A stretch of 12,989 nt of DNA from Amoebophrya sp. AT5.2 (Eukaryota; Sar; Dinophyceae; Syndiniales; Amoebophryaceae). Under the pieces are notes generated by a model, which worked only from the letters and a program-made list of their open reading frames with translations, was not told the origin of the DNA and made no database searches. Of the stretch, positions 1 through 8,600 are shown one piece after another. Within the stretch, counting starts at the first letter, position 1; every line of letters begins with the position of its first letter. A program made the translations under genes and the position numbers. Location of the stretch: positions 1 to 12,989 of the forward strand of contig RXOD01005659.1 of NCBI GenBank assembly GCA_005223375.1, in the 5' to 3' direction.

Positions 1-91
1 AAGCGACGGGCAGGGGGTGCAAGATTGAGGCGGCTCATTTTTCTGTGTTGTCTGGTATTTCGTCTTGTATTTTCGTATTCGGTCTGGGCAG
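1..91 (+). other. probable intron 3' end (splice acceptor) before the GH5 exon
   Basis: Positions about 38-83 are T-rich with few A, followed by an AG at 90-91. This is a typical polypyrimidine tract plus acceptor. The frame is open across it, and its translation looks like a hydrophobic signal peptide. However, the only start codon there is TTG at 25, and no ATG occurs before the GH5-like sequence begins. I read the apparent signal peptide as translated intron. A second AG at 113-114 is an alternative acceptor. Inference; cDNA would settle it. Confidence 0.55.
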
Positions 92-966
92 TCGGCGAAT
101 CATCTACCTGGCAGAAATACCGCCAAAAATGGGCTTTTCACCCCTCTAACCCCGGCGGGCAATCGGCGAACGGAAACGCGGGGACGGAAATGGGCGGGGG
201 CGACGGGAACGCTTTCTTCTTCACGGCGATGAAGGACTACAACACGAAGCTGGGGATCGAAAGTGTGACCGCCCTCGCGAGGATCTGCGAAGAGCACAAG
301 GAGAACTGCGCCGGCGTCGAGCTGTTGAACGAGCCTTGTTGTGCATGGAACGGCGCAAGTGACGTGATGATCGATAGGAACCACCTCTTGGACAACTTTT
401 ACAAGCCCGCGATCAAGAAAATACGGGGTGATGAGATCCTGGACAGCAAGATTCCGCTGGTGATCCAGGACTGGACACCGCACAGACATTTTTGGATCCG
501 CAAGGCAAAAGAACTTGGAAGTTCTTACTTCCACAAGAACAATGTCCTTTTTTCCACCCACCTCTACGCCAGGAACAACGATCTTGACCAGATCAAACCT
601 GCCTGGCACGGGCAGTTTTGGGCCTTCGCATGGTGGCAGAGCAAGCTGAAAAAGCAAAAGACCAACCTGTTGTTAACCGAGTTTGAGGGGTTGGGCACCC
701 CCAATTCGCAGGCTCACCAGCAGCTTCTGGAGGCGGTGCAGCGGGTGACGAGCGGAAATGGTGGGAAAGGTTCGATGGTATGGAACTACGACGGCTGGGA
801 ATGGTGGGGACCTATGAAGAATCGGCGGCTAAACTGGCCGAAAATTTGGAAGCGAGGAACGGATGCGCATAACGAGGGGTGGTCGAGCGAAAATTGGGGA
901 CAGCCGGGTAAATGGCACGTAGAGCGGGACGTATGGAAGAAGGTTAGTACTACTCCAGATAGATGA
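92..966 (+). CDS. Glycoside hydrolase family 5 (cellulase / exo-beta-glucanase-like), 3' exon, partial
   Basis: C-terminal part of a GH5 (clan GH-A, TIM-barrel) retaining beta-glycosidase. Seen: a segment HPSNPGGQSANG at about 133-168, resembling the His-Gly/PG-Q-NG loop of exo-1,3-beta-glucanases. GVELLNEP follows, with the presumed acid/base Glu codon at 331-333. LLLTEFEG follows, with the presumed nucleophile Glu at 679-681. An aromatic WNYDGWEWWG stretch near 783-812 resembles the conserved Trp-rich end of the barrel. Family knowledge: such enzymes hydrolyse beta-1,3- or beta-1,4-glucans, and clan members share the NEP and second-Glu layout. The first strands of the barrel and the true start lie left of the window. 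The stop is TGA at 964-966. A strong donor-like AAG|GTTAGT at 940-948 could mean the last exon ends at 942 instead. Substrate cannot be decided from sequence. Confidence 0.8.
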
Positions 967-1161
967 TCCAGGTAGATGATGAGCTAGCATCTACTAGACG
1001 ATCGAGTATATCACCGACTTGAGTTTGTTGTTGTTCATTATAATTTTATTAAACTAGCGCTTTTTTTTTCTTTCAACTTTTTCCACCTATAAATTGCGGC
1101 TGTTTCGTCTTTCCAATTTATTTATATTTGACAAGGCTGGGCCGGGGCTGGGCGGAGAGAG

Positions 1162-1342
1162 ACCCCACGACGTGTCCCCACACCAACTACCCCACCAGAA
1201 GCCCACCAGTAGTAGGGGGATTCGTAATCAGAAAGGACCCCACCAGACCCCCCACCAAGTACCCTACCAATTACCCCACCAAGTACCCCCACCAAGTACC
1301 CCACCACGTACCCCACCAGACCCTACCACGTACCCCCCCACG
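1162..1342. repeat. 12-bp C-rich minisatellite (unit about ACCCCACCAAGT)
   Basis: Tandem, imperfect copies of a 12-bp unit of the type accccaccaagt. They are densest at 1236-1342, where about nine copies vary at the AAGT/CAGA/ACGT end. Degenerate copies occur from 1162, interrupted near 1208-1235 by unrelated sequence. The + strand is strikingly C-rich and G-poor. The - strand therefore carries regular runs of three to five G about every 8-9 bases, a pattern compatible with G-quadruplexes. The open frames across it (Thr/Pro/His-rich on +, Gly/Val-rich on -) follow from the repeat and are not called as genes. Confidence 0.85.
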
Positions 1343-1805
1343 ACTTCGCTCTAAATTGTCATAGTATGAAACTGTTTGCTTAACTAAGCTCCCCCAGTAG
1401 CCTAGTAGTTAGCTTTAGTTACCTTATTTTATATTTCTTGACTCATCTTCTCTGCTCGCCCGAGCCCAGGTATCAGGTACAGCTTAGCCGCCGGAAACAC
1501 AACGACGTTCCCCTCGCCGCAATGAACTCCTGTCCATGATTAAGTTTAGTGATGTAGCTTCATTTGCTTTGTGGCGTCGCCACAGTTGCCTACTAAGCTT
1601 TACCTTTATTTTGCTACATCTGATCATGATCACGATCACAGACACAGAGCGACATAAGATCAAGAAATGGAGTATGCATATAGATATACGAGTAAAAATT
1701 TATCAGCAGACTCACACTCAATAAAATCTACCTACTCGTCGTCACGCTGAACCCACCCAGATACTTGCTAGATGAAGCCGACGACTTGTATATTTAGATC
1801 TTATG

Positions 1806-1839
1806 CGTCGGTGCGAAATGATCGGCCATCGCACCGATG
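1806..1839. repeat. short perfect inverted repeat (hairpin)
   Basis: The arms TCGGTGCGA (1808-1816) and TCGCACCGA (1829-1837) are perfect complements over 9 bp with a 12-nt loop. A G-T pair and a C-G pair outside extend the stem to 11. No T-tract follows and no gene abuts it, so function is unknown. It could be a transcript hairpin, or the remnant of a small inverted-repeat element. Confidence 0.6.
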
Positions 1840-2461
1840 ATGATTGACACTTGACCAGGTAATAAAGGCGACTACTTGACCAGGTATTTAAATTATTCCG
1901 TTGTAATTTAAATCTAAAATAAACTTCCGTTGTCGATTCAAGAAAAGCCCTTGCCTTCCGCTGCACTCGATGCACTTTTTTCGTATTGGATCGTGTCCAT
2001 GGATGTCTCTCTCTCTTCTACGCATTCCGTAGCTCTTTCAGCGTTCGTTATTTCTGATAATTTTGCCGAAAACATTCAATGCATCGATCCCGGGACCGGC
2101 AGCGATATTTATGCTCTGTCTGTGCTGCTGGTTGATTCACCCAAGTTCATGGACGAGTCCCATTGTCATAGGCCCCCAACGAACTGCTCTTGCTTCGATT
2201 TTTTAGCTCAATTCAGAGCACTATAGATACGGCTGAGGGTTTAGGTCGGTGCTCGCGCGACGCTATATGAAGCCCGGGGGGCTTGGCTGCGGCAGTGCCA
2301 GTAGTTAGCTTACTCCATCTCCAATGTCAACCTAATAAATAAATTGGTACACACCGTCACCCACACCCTCTCAGAGATCGGGGATGCGCTTTTGCTGATT
2401 TTTTCCCGACGAACTGTAGCTTTAGTGTAACGCAGCTCCATCTTTGCTTTCACCAGCATCG

Positions 2462-3601
2462 ATGGCGCGCTCCTTCAAGTGGGGCGCCCTCGTGTGTTTT
2501 ATCCAAATCCAACTGCCGAGGACGGTAGAGGGACGGAGGCAGTCGAACCTGATTGCAGCTGCGAACAGAAAAGAAGTTTCCGTTTGGGCTGGCAATGGTG
2601 GCGAGCCTCATGGACGACACAGCGCGGATGATGGCGAGCCTCATGATGGGGACAGCGGTTTTTCCATCGCGTCCAGGAGCGTTGGCTGGCGTTCCTCCGC
2701 GCCGTTCCTGCAGAGGTTTTCCCCCGCCTCCGTACAACCTCCCTCCCGCCATGCTATGAGCAGTCCTTTGATAGTACAACTTGCCGAGGAGGCGCCCCCG
2801 TCCCCGATGCCTCACCGACATGCCGACGCTGATGCTATCCCTATCCCGCCACGAGAACTACCGGAACCTGACGTGAAACTACTGGAACAGCTGGTGGTGG
2901 ATGATTCGAATCCACTAGTGGTGAGAGAGGTCCAGGAGCAGAAGCGAGGTTGTGGGGGACGAGAGGAGTCCACGACCACGACCTCCACGACAGCGTCCTC
3001 CACTTCTACTACCATCCACACAAGCACTGGCTCGACAGACGCTCCAGAAGATGACTCCGATGCGGTTCGGAAACATCCACCAGACCATTCGACCGGAAAA
3101 CATCACCAGCCCAATTCCGATTCGAAAACATCTCCCCCGTCTGCTACTACTCCGAGCGAAAACCCGAAGCCGAACGACCCATCAGCGGGTGACGAGAAGC
3201 CATCCCCATCGCCAGGGAACAACCCGCCAGAGCACGACGACTCGGCGCACGACGACTCGGAGCCGGAGTACATGCTACACACCACAGAAGAGAACCGCCC
3301 AGGCCCGGCCCCTGGTCCATCGGAAGGCAGTGGTTCTTTGTCTACCTGCTGTTGGGCGGTGATTATCGCTGGGAGCGTACTTGCGGTTTGCGGAGTGCTG
3401 GCCGTGCTCCTGGTTTTGGCGACAGACCGCGATGGCGATGAAGATGGTGCGGACGAGAAGAAAACACCCAAGAAGAGCTTCAAGACTTCTCGTATGACTG
3501 GAACCTTCAGAGAACCTCTGGACGGAGGTTCCGAAAGCGCACCCACAACGGAGGACAGAACGGATTCCGGGGAAGCCTCGGGAATCAACTCGCTGCAATA
3601 G
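2462..3601 (+). CDS. Putative type I single-pass membrane protein with Ser/Thr/Pro-rich acidic ectodomain, 379 aa
   Basis: Not recognised as any named family. The first ATG of the open frame is at 2462; an upstream in-frame TTG at 2444 is not a plausible eukaryotic start. The N-terminus has a basic residue then a modest hydrophobic run (residues about 7-18, WGALVCFIQIQL), which may be a weak signal peptide. Residues about 95-290 are rich in Ser, Thr, Pro, Asp and Glu. They include a Thr/Ser cluster at about 170-192, suited to O-glycosylation, and a doubled HDDS motif near 3235-3263. Residues about 298-320 (3353-3421) form a clear transmembrane helix preceded by two Cys. A tail of about 58 residues follows, acidic at first and then basic (KKTPKKSFK), probably cytosolic. 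An 11-residue period (GEPH motif) near 2599-2645 comes from a 14-bp exact repeat. A mucin-like surface protein is the most I can infer. Introns are possible but not needed. Confidence 0.5.
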   Translation: MARSFKWGALVCFIQIQLPRTVEGRRQSNLIAAANRKEVSVWAGNGGEPHGRHSADDGEPHDGDSGFSIASRSVGWRSSAPFLQRFSPASVQPPSRHAMSSPLIVQLAEEAPPSPMPHRHADADAIPIPPRELPEPDVKLLEQLVVDDSNPLVVREVQEQKRGCGGREESTTTTSTTASSTSTTIHTSTGSTDAPEDDSDAVRKHPPDHSTGKHHQPNSDSKTSPPSATTPSENPKPNDPSAGDEKPSPSPGNNPPEHDDSAHDDSEPEYMLHTTEENRPGPAPGPSEGSGSLSTCCWAVIIAGSVLAVCGVLAVLLVLATDRDGDEDGADEKKTPKKSFKTSRMTGTFREPLDGGSESAPTTEDRTDSGEASGINSLQ

Positions 3602-3629
3602 TCGAGGAATGAACTCCTCGCTGCAATAG
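3581..3629 (+). repeat. partial tandem duplication of the membrane-protein gene's 3' end, including its stop
   Basis: The last codons and stop of the 2462-3601 frame (3581-3601, ending gctgcaatag) recur at 3606-3629 with one substitution and a 3-base insertion. The second copy again ends gctgcaatag. The insertion creates a perfect 6-bp inverted repeat, CGAGGA (3603-3608) and TCCTCG (3615-3620) with a 6-nt loop. Consistent with replication slippage; no function is implied. Confidence 0.75.
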
Positions 3630-4560
3630 AGCGGCTAGACTGAAGTAATCGGACGATGTGGATGAGGCTATAATCTATCATGCACTCGCTCTCGCACTAC
3701 AGTTGACGTGGAGGAGATTAGAAAAAATAAAAAATACTCACATGAAAGTGTCAGGCTGACAGCTCCTTAGTATGTGCATGACACTGTCAGCTTAGTATGT
3801 GCATGTGCAACTGCAAGTGCATCATCAACATCATCATGGACGCACCTCGACCTTCATGGACCTCATACAGAAAAAACCTCGCGATTCTGCCGTGGGCGAC
3901 CTTTTTTCCCGATACATGGGGAGGCGAGTGCGACAGCGAGAATTATTCGGTGCGCAACGACGAGCACGATTCTATGACCGCGGAGAGAAGTTTCCTGACC
4001 TACCTCTCATTCTTACCTACAAGTAGAAGGATAAAGCCGCCGGACAGATGCAGATGAAGCTGAAGGATGATAGCGATAGATCTCCGGATTTTTCACTGCA
4101 GGAAAGATAGAACGCTTGAGAAGTGAGACTCCTACCTTCTTGAATGCAGAAAGGTGGCTGGACGAGTCGGCTTTGTTGAAAAGTAAAAACGTGAAAGAAA
4201 AAGAAAACTTATTCCAGCACGTCCAAAACATGGACAAGGAAGTGAGCACCTCGGGACGACGCGGGAACAAGATGTACCACCAGCACCAGAACCTCGAATG
4301 GGATCAAAAGTAGAAAAGGAAAAGTACCCAGAAGGGTCCGGGCTTTGCGTTTGGAGCGTCGATTGAGATTGATTGTGCGCGTTACAACCAGCGGCGCGGC
4401 CCAACGTTATACTATGAAAAAAATAACCTATTCCTTGAGTAAATTACGTGTCGTTCCAGTTTTTTTACGTTAGCGTTTTCATCCGATACATAGTGACCGT
4501 GTAGCACTAGCTGCACGCGGCAGGAGAGCTTGATAGCGACAGCGAGAAAACGCAGAAAAG
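3602..4560. other. spacer before the GH35 gene, with a doubtful small two-exon ORF
   Basis: No gene is recognisable by homology. An ATG frame at 3836 runs open with fairly GC-rich third positions. Joining a donor-like GTAGAA at 4023 to an acceptor at 4148-4149 (pyrimidine-rich, ending gcag) continues in frame to TAG at 4311-4313, giving 116 codons. A competing overlapping frame (ATG at 3856) is also open to 4026, which weakens the model. A second acceptor-like cactgcag ends at 4101. The last 250 bp before the GH35 ATG are AT-richer, with a loose TATA-like ttatact near 4407. No firm promoter call can be made. Confidence 0.35.
3755..3805. repeat. interleaved 15-bp direct repeat and 8-bp inverted repeat
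   Basis: The 15-mer cttagtatgtgcatg occurs perfectly at 3766-3780 and 3791-3805. GCTGACAG (3755-3762) and CTGTCAGC (3784-3791) are perfect complements flanking the first copy. The arrangement resembles a small hairpin with a duplicated loop, or a short excision or slippage scar. No protein or RNA function can be tied to it. Confidence 0.7.
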
Positions 4561-5610
4561 ATGCTTCGTCCTTCCAAGCGCGTGATCGCAGCTTTTGCCG
4601 CTGCTTTCACCTGTTCGCTCCTCTTCCTCTCCCTCCTTCTCTTCGACTGCTTTCCGAAACCTCTCGGTCCTGCTCCGACCGGCGACGGCTTCGAGCTGGC
4701 GCAAAACAAGTTTTGGATCGAGGGCAAGGAGGTAAATCTGTACGCGGGATCGTTTCACTACTTTCGCCTACCGGAAGTGTACTGGAAGGAGCGGTTGGGC
4801 AGGATGAAGGAGATGGGCCTGAACACGGTGCAGTTTTACATCCCGTGGAACCTGGCGGAAGCGGAGGGGGTGGGCAAGGGTGAGCACAAAGAATCGCACA
4901 TCAGGTGACTCAAAATGAGCATGAGCGAGAGCTTCGCCCTACGTATCGCTATCGGCATCGGTGCGAGTCATGATTTCGTATGCATGCATGGTTTCCACCC
5001 TCGTCCAACGCGATCGTAACCATCCATCCCCAACATCTCCTTATGTAAAACGATCGTTCGCGCAGGTTTATCGAGCTCGCTTCTTCCCTCGGCTTTTACC
5101 TGCTGGTTCGCCCCGGCCCTTACGTCTGTGGGGAGTGGGACTTCGGTGGGTTGCCTGCGCGGCTCCAGAAGCTCCCCAATATCCGCACCTTCGACCAACC
5201 GTATTTAGCCGAGGTGGAGGCGTTTTGGGACAAACTTTTGCCCCCCCTGAAGCCCTACCTGTACGCCGAAAACCCAAAAACTGGGAAAATCCTGATGGTG
5301 CAGATCGAGAACGAGTTCGGGTCTTACGGCAACGTCCAATCGAACGCGGACGACAAAAAATACCTCGATTTTTTGTACGAACTGGCGGTGAAACATTTGG
5401 GCAAAAAAACCCAGTACTACACCACGGACAACTACCTCTCGCTCGGCGCGGGGGGGATCCACGATCCGGCCAAAAATGTGTACCACGTCGGGGATTTCGG
5501 CCCGAGCATTCTGTCGCCGTCGATTTCCTTCTTCAACATGCGGCGGTGGAATCAGGCGGGGAAGAGTCCGGACTTCGTCTCCGAGTACTACACGGGTTGG
5601 ATGACTGCTA
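4561..5610 (+). CDS. Glycoside hydrolase family 35 beta-galactosidase, 5' half (two exons), interrupted by a retroelement
   Basis: Start ATG at 4561; exons 4561-4904 and 5066 onward. GH35 enzymes release terminal beta-galactose from glycans with retention. Seen in order: a basic N-terminus and hydrophobic run (residues about 9-28), a signal peptide or type II anchor; AGSFHYFRLPEVYWKERL; GLNTVQFYIPWNL; then across the splice FIELASSLGFYLLVRPGPYVCGEWDFGGLP as two adjoining blocks; QIENEFGSYG with acid/base Glu at 5313-5315 (residue 198); and SEYYTGW with nucleophile Glu at 5583-5585 (residue 288). The spacing fits lysosomal and secreted beta-galactosidases. Homology ends abruptly after GWMT at about 5606. 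A family member should continue with the rest of the barrel and beta-sandwich domains, which are absent here. The host frame runs on to TGA at 5895-5897, a theoretical 391-aa product with a retroelement-derived tail. Probably broken in this copy. Confidence 0.85.
4905..5065 (+). other. GT-AG spliceosomal intron in the GH35 gene (161 bp, phase 2)
   Basis: The donor is CAG|GTGACT at 4902-4910 and the acceptor is CGCAG|G at 5061-5066. Removing 4905-5065 joins AG to G as an Arg codon and continues straight into the conserved FIELASSLGF block. The number of residues between the PWNL and FIEL blocks then matches other GH35 proteins to within one or so. An earlier donor-like site (GGGTGAGC at 4878) leaves the wrong phase and would delete about eight residues, so it is not preferred. 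The exact match of frame and spacing is the main proof that the window is eukaryotic. Confidence 0.8.
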
Positions 5611-8600
5611 ATGCGGCAATGGAAGAAGCAACTACTATCCGCAGTAGACAAGGACGGCGAGGAGGAACCACTCAACTCTGGTGCGGCGTCGTCATCATCG
5701 CACGCCAACCTTCTGGACGCGGCGGGGAGAAAAAGGCATTTCGGAAATCTGCCCAGAGATCAGTGCAGCACCAAAACCCACGAGCCGACCAAAGGTCGTG
5801 CAGGAGACGACGCAGGTTGGAAATGGAGGTTAAACAACATGGTGGCCGAGAAACTGCAGCAGACCGGGCACTCTTCATGGTGGCGTTACCTCTGTGAACG
5901 ATGGGAACAAAAAGGCGTCCTGGAAACAAAAAAACGCCAAATGCGGCTCTGGGGCCAGCAGTACAGGGAAAGACAAATCAAGGAAAAGGGTGCGGAAGCT
6001 GTCTCCGCCCACCAGAAAGAAATAAAACAACGGTGGAGGGAGAAACAGGTAGAGAAGGTGGGGGGGGAAGAAGCCTTCCGTGCTATGAATGCGCTTCGTG
6101 TCAAAGAAAACCGGAACAGGAGGACGGAAGAGCAGCGCGAAACAGGCCAGTTGGAGCAGTTTCTAGCGGAACAAAATCGGAAGAGGAAAGAATACGAAAA
6201 TAAGCCCAGGCCCGACCACGAGAACGAGGAAATGAAAGTCTCCCCCAACCAGCTGAGAGAGCAGCGACGGAAGGCCAAAGTAACAGCATTGACACCGCAG
6301 CAGTTGAAAGAATACAGAAAGGCTGTAACCGAACGGAGCAAAGCTAGCAAGAGAAAAAAGATAGCAGCGATGAACCCACAACAACTGAAAGAATTCAGGG
6401 TTAAAAAGAATGCATACGATAATAAATGCAGGGAAAAAGGCCAAGCAGCACTGACCCCGCAGCAGCTGGAAGAGCGGAAAGCTAAAAAGGCCGCCTTTGA
6501 CAAGAAAAGGCATGAAGCGAAGCAAGCAGCAATGACCCCGCAGCAGCTGGAAGAGCAGAAAGCTAGAAAGGCCGACTTTGACAAGAAAAGGTGGGAAATG
6601 AAGAAACGGCAGGCAGCAAAAGAACAAGCAGAGGCAGCCGCGAAAGAAAAAGAGCCAATGCCAAAATTTCGTGGCAGACATGCCCCGCAGCCGTGCCATT
6701 TCTATGGGACTGTGCGAGCGAGCACCAGAAGGCTGGTCGCGGAGGCATATATTGAGGACAATGGTCACAACAAAAAAGGAGACCAGGGGAAGACGAAGCC
6801 GGTAGCGCCTTCGAAGGTCGCATCCGATACTTTGAGCCGAAATGCCCACCCCGGCCTTCAGATAGGTAGAGGGCTAGCTGGGCGCTACTTCTGCCTCGCA
6901 CGCGCGCTAACCATGGGAACGGTCGAATCGCTGAACTTGAGCATGCGGCCGACGCTGGAGTATGAAAGAACAAACCCTCTGCCTTCGGGGAACGACACCG
7001 ATCCGCGCTGTAACCACCGAGGCAAGCGGGATAACAACAATATAAGGAGAACGCTGAAGAGGCGAGCAGCAAGGGAGGAGGTTGCAGCAGGAGAAGCGAA
7101 ACGAAAGTTTAACGGCGTCAAGGATGCGGCTACCGATGTTCACAACAACTGCGGTCAAGCCGGCGGAAGCGGCTGTGAAGAAGGAATGGGAGAGTTGGGC
7201 GAGACGCCGGCCCTCCTATTGCTCTCTCCTGCGGATGCGGCCGCGAACAGTCAGGGGGAACGGAACTCGGCAAAACAGGCGGAGCCGCAGCATATAATGG
7301 GGGCAGACACCTTCCACGGGCCGGAAACTGACTCCTCGGACACGGACAGCGAGGGGGACGCCGACGACGCCGACGAGGAAGAATTGAACTCCACCCACGA
7401 CGTCGTCGATTTCTTGTTCTGGAACCTCAACGGAATTAAGACAAATGGACCACGGCTGGCACGTGTGCTTGCTGAATATCCGCACCACTTGGGAGCGGTG
7501 GCAGAGACCAAAGTACCGTTGCTACCTGAAGAACTACGGTGTCTTTCGTATGAGTATAGAATGGTGGCGCCATCTAACACACAGCAGATTTCGGCAGATC
7601 TAAACCATTGCGGGGCAACCGCCTGCTTCACAAGAATGCACGACGGGAAGGGCGGCGTGGTATCAACGGAAAAGCAGGTCGAGAACTTCGTGGTTCTCAT
7701 GGCGGATGGAGCGATTTACACGGCGGAAGGTCCCATCGCACCGGACGGCTGCCCTCACCTGTTCCGACCCGAGTACAAGACGGTCGAGGATGTTATCTGT
7801 TGGATGTCCTTCTTCTCCAACGATACGGCCGGATGCTCCTCAACCTACATTCGGTGCGCACCAGATGAAAGCAGATGGGATTTTCGGGCTCTTGCGCCGG
7901 CAATGGACCGGATCCTCCGCATCACCGACTCGTTCATCGCGAAGCAAAAGAAGGGGCCCTTTTTTGTGGCAGGCGACTTCAATGTCGAATTTGAGGTGGC
8001 GATGGCGATCACTGACGAAGAATGCGCGCGACAGAGTGGAACGGAAAACACTAGATCCTTTTCCAGACGGGCCATTGCAGCAGTGCATCACCGTCTGGCG
8101 CATTTCTTGTCCTCAAGAGGTACCTTAGTGCAGTACGCCGGCGCCACGTGCTTTAGAGGAAATTCGATGGAGTCGTGCGATGCGATCGACTGGGTGGCCA
8201 TGATTCCCGCAGGTGCGGATCTCTCACTTACAGCCGGAGATCCACGATGGGAGCTGCAGGGCGCGGAAAAAATCTTCATTAACGCAGGCGGCGTGCCGGT
8301 TGTCGTCGCGGCGGAACAAACAGATGCGGCGACGATGGAAGAAAAAAAGTGTTCCTTCGAGACTCTCAAAGAGGCAGCAGCCGGCGACCACGTGGCGCTA
8401 CGCGTCAGAGCGACAAGGCCGAAGCTAGGTAGCAGCCTAATTAAAAAACCCACGTCGACGGTCCTGATGCCGATCCCACGTCCGGCTGTCATGAACGCCG
8501 GATATGCCGAGTTCTCACCACACGACATGACCTCGTTGCACAACCGGATTGTTCGCCTCTCCGCTGATGAAGTCTCTGCTCCAGCGGAGCTGCGCATACG

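Larger units (their letters stand above)
967..2461. other. gene-poor spacer between the GH5 gene and the membrane-protein gene
   Basis: No recognisable gene on either strand. Open frames here are short, mostly lack an ATG and resemble no family I know. The longest non-repeat one (1930-2226) begins with TTG, and its first ATG at about 1999 leaves only some 75 codons. Contents: a T-rich stretch (1037-1085), the 12-bp minisatellite, the 1806-1839 inverted repeat, a 13-bp direct repeat acttgaccaggta at 1849-1861 and 1874-1886, a 9-bp inverted repeat atttaaatt/aatttaaat near 1887-1914, and AATAAA-like hexamers near 1711 and 2334. The hexamers could be polyadenylation signals but are not linked to a transcript. 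Confidence 0.6.

Noticed and set aside
100..657. 185-codon open frame on the - strand across the GH5 exon
   Set aside because: It is antisense to a region with clear GH5 catalytic motifs and shows no family features of its own, so it is a shadow of GC-rich coding sequence.
1094..1364. Pro/Thr/His-rich and Gly/Val-rich open frames over the minisatellite
   Set aside because: They arise because a 12-bp repeat has no stop in several frames. No start context or domain supports translation.
1930..2226. 98-codon + strand frame in the spacer
   Set aside because: It begins at TTG, has only a late ATG, and resembles no family. Too short to separate from chance.
4870..4886. Earlier donor candidate GGGTGAGC for the GH35 intron
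   Set aside because: Using it breaks the reading frame into exon 2 and shortens the PWNL-to-FIEL spacing. The donor at 4905 gives the right phase and length.
5886..7072. Long - strand frames rich in Phe, Leu, Ser and Cys opposite the retroelement N-terminus
   Set aside because: They are complements of Lys/Glu/Gln-rich repeats on the + strand, which always read as hydrophobic. The + strand frame carries the recognised domains.
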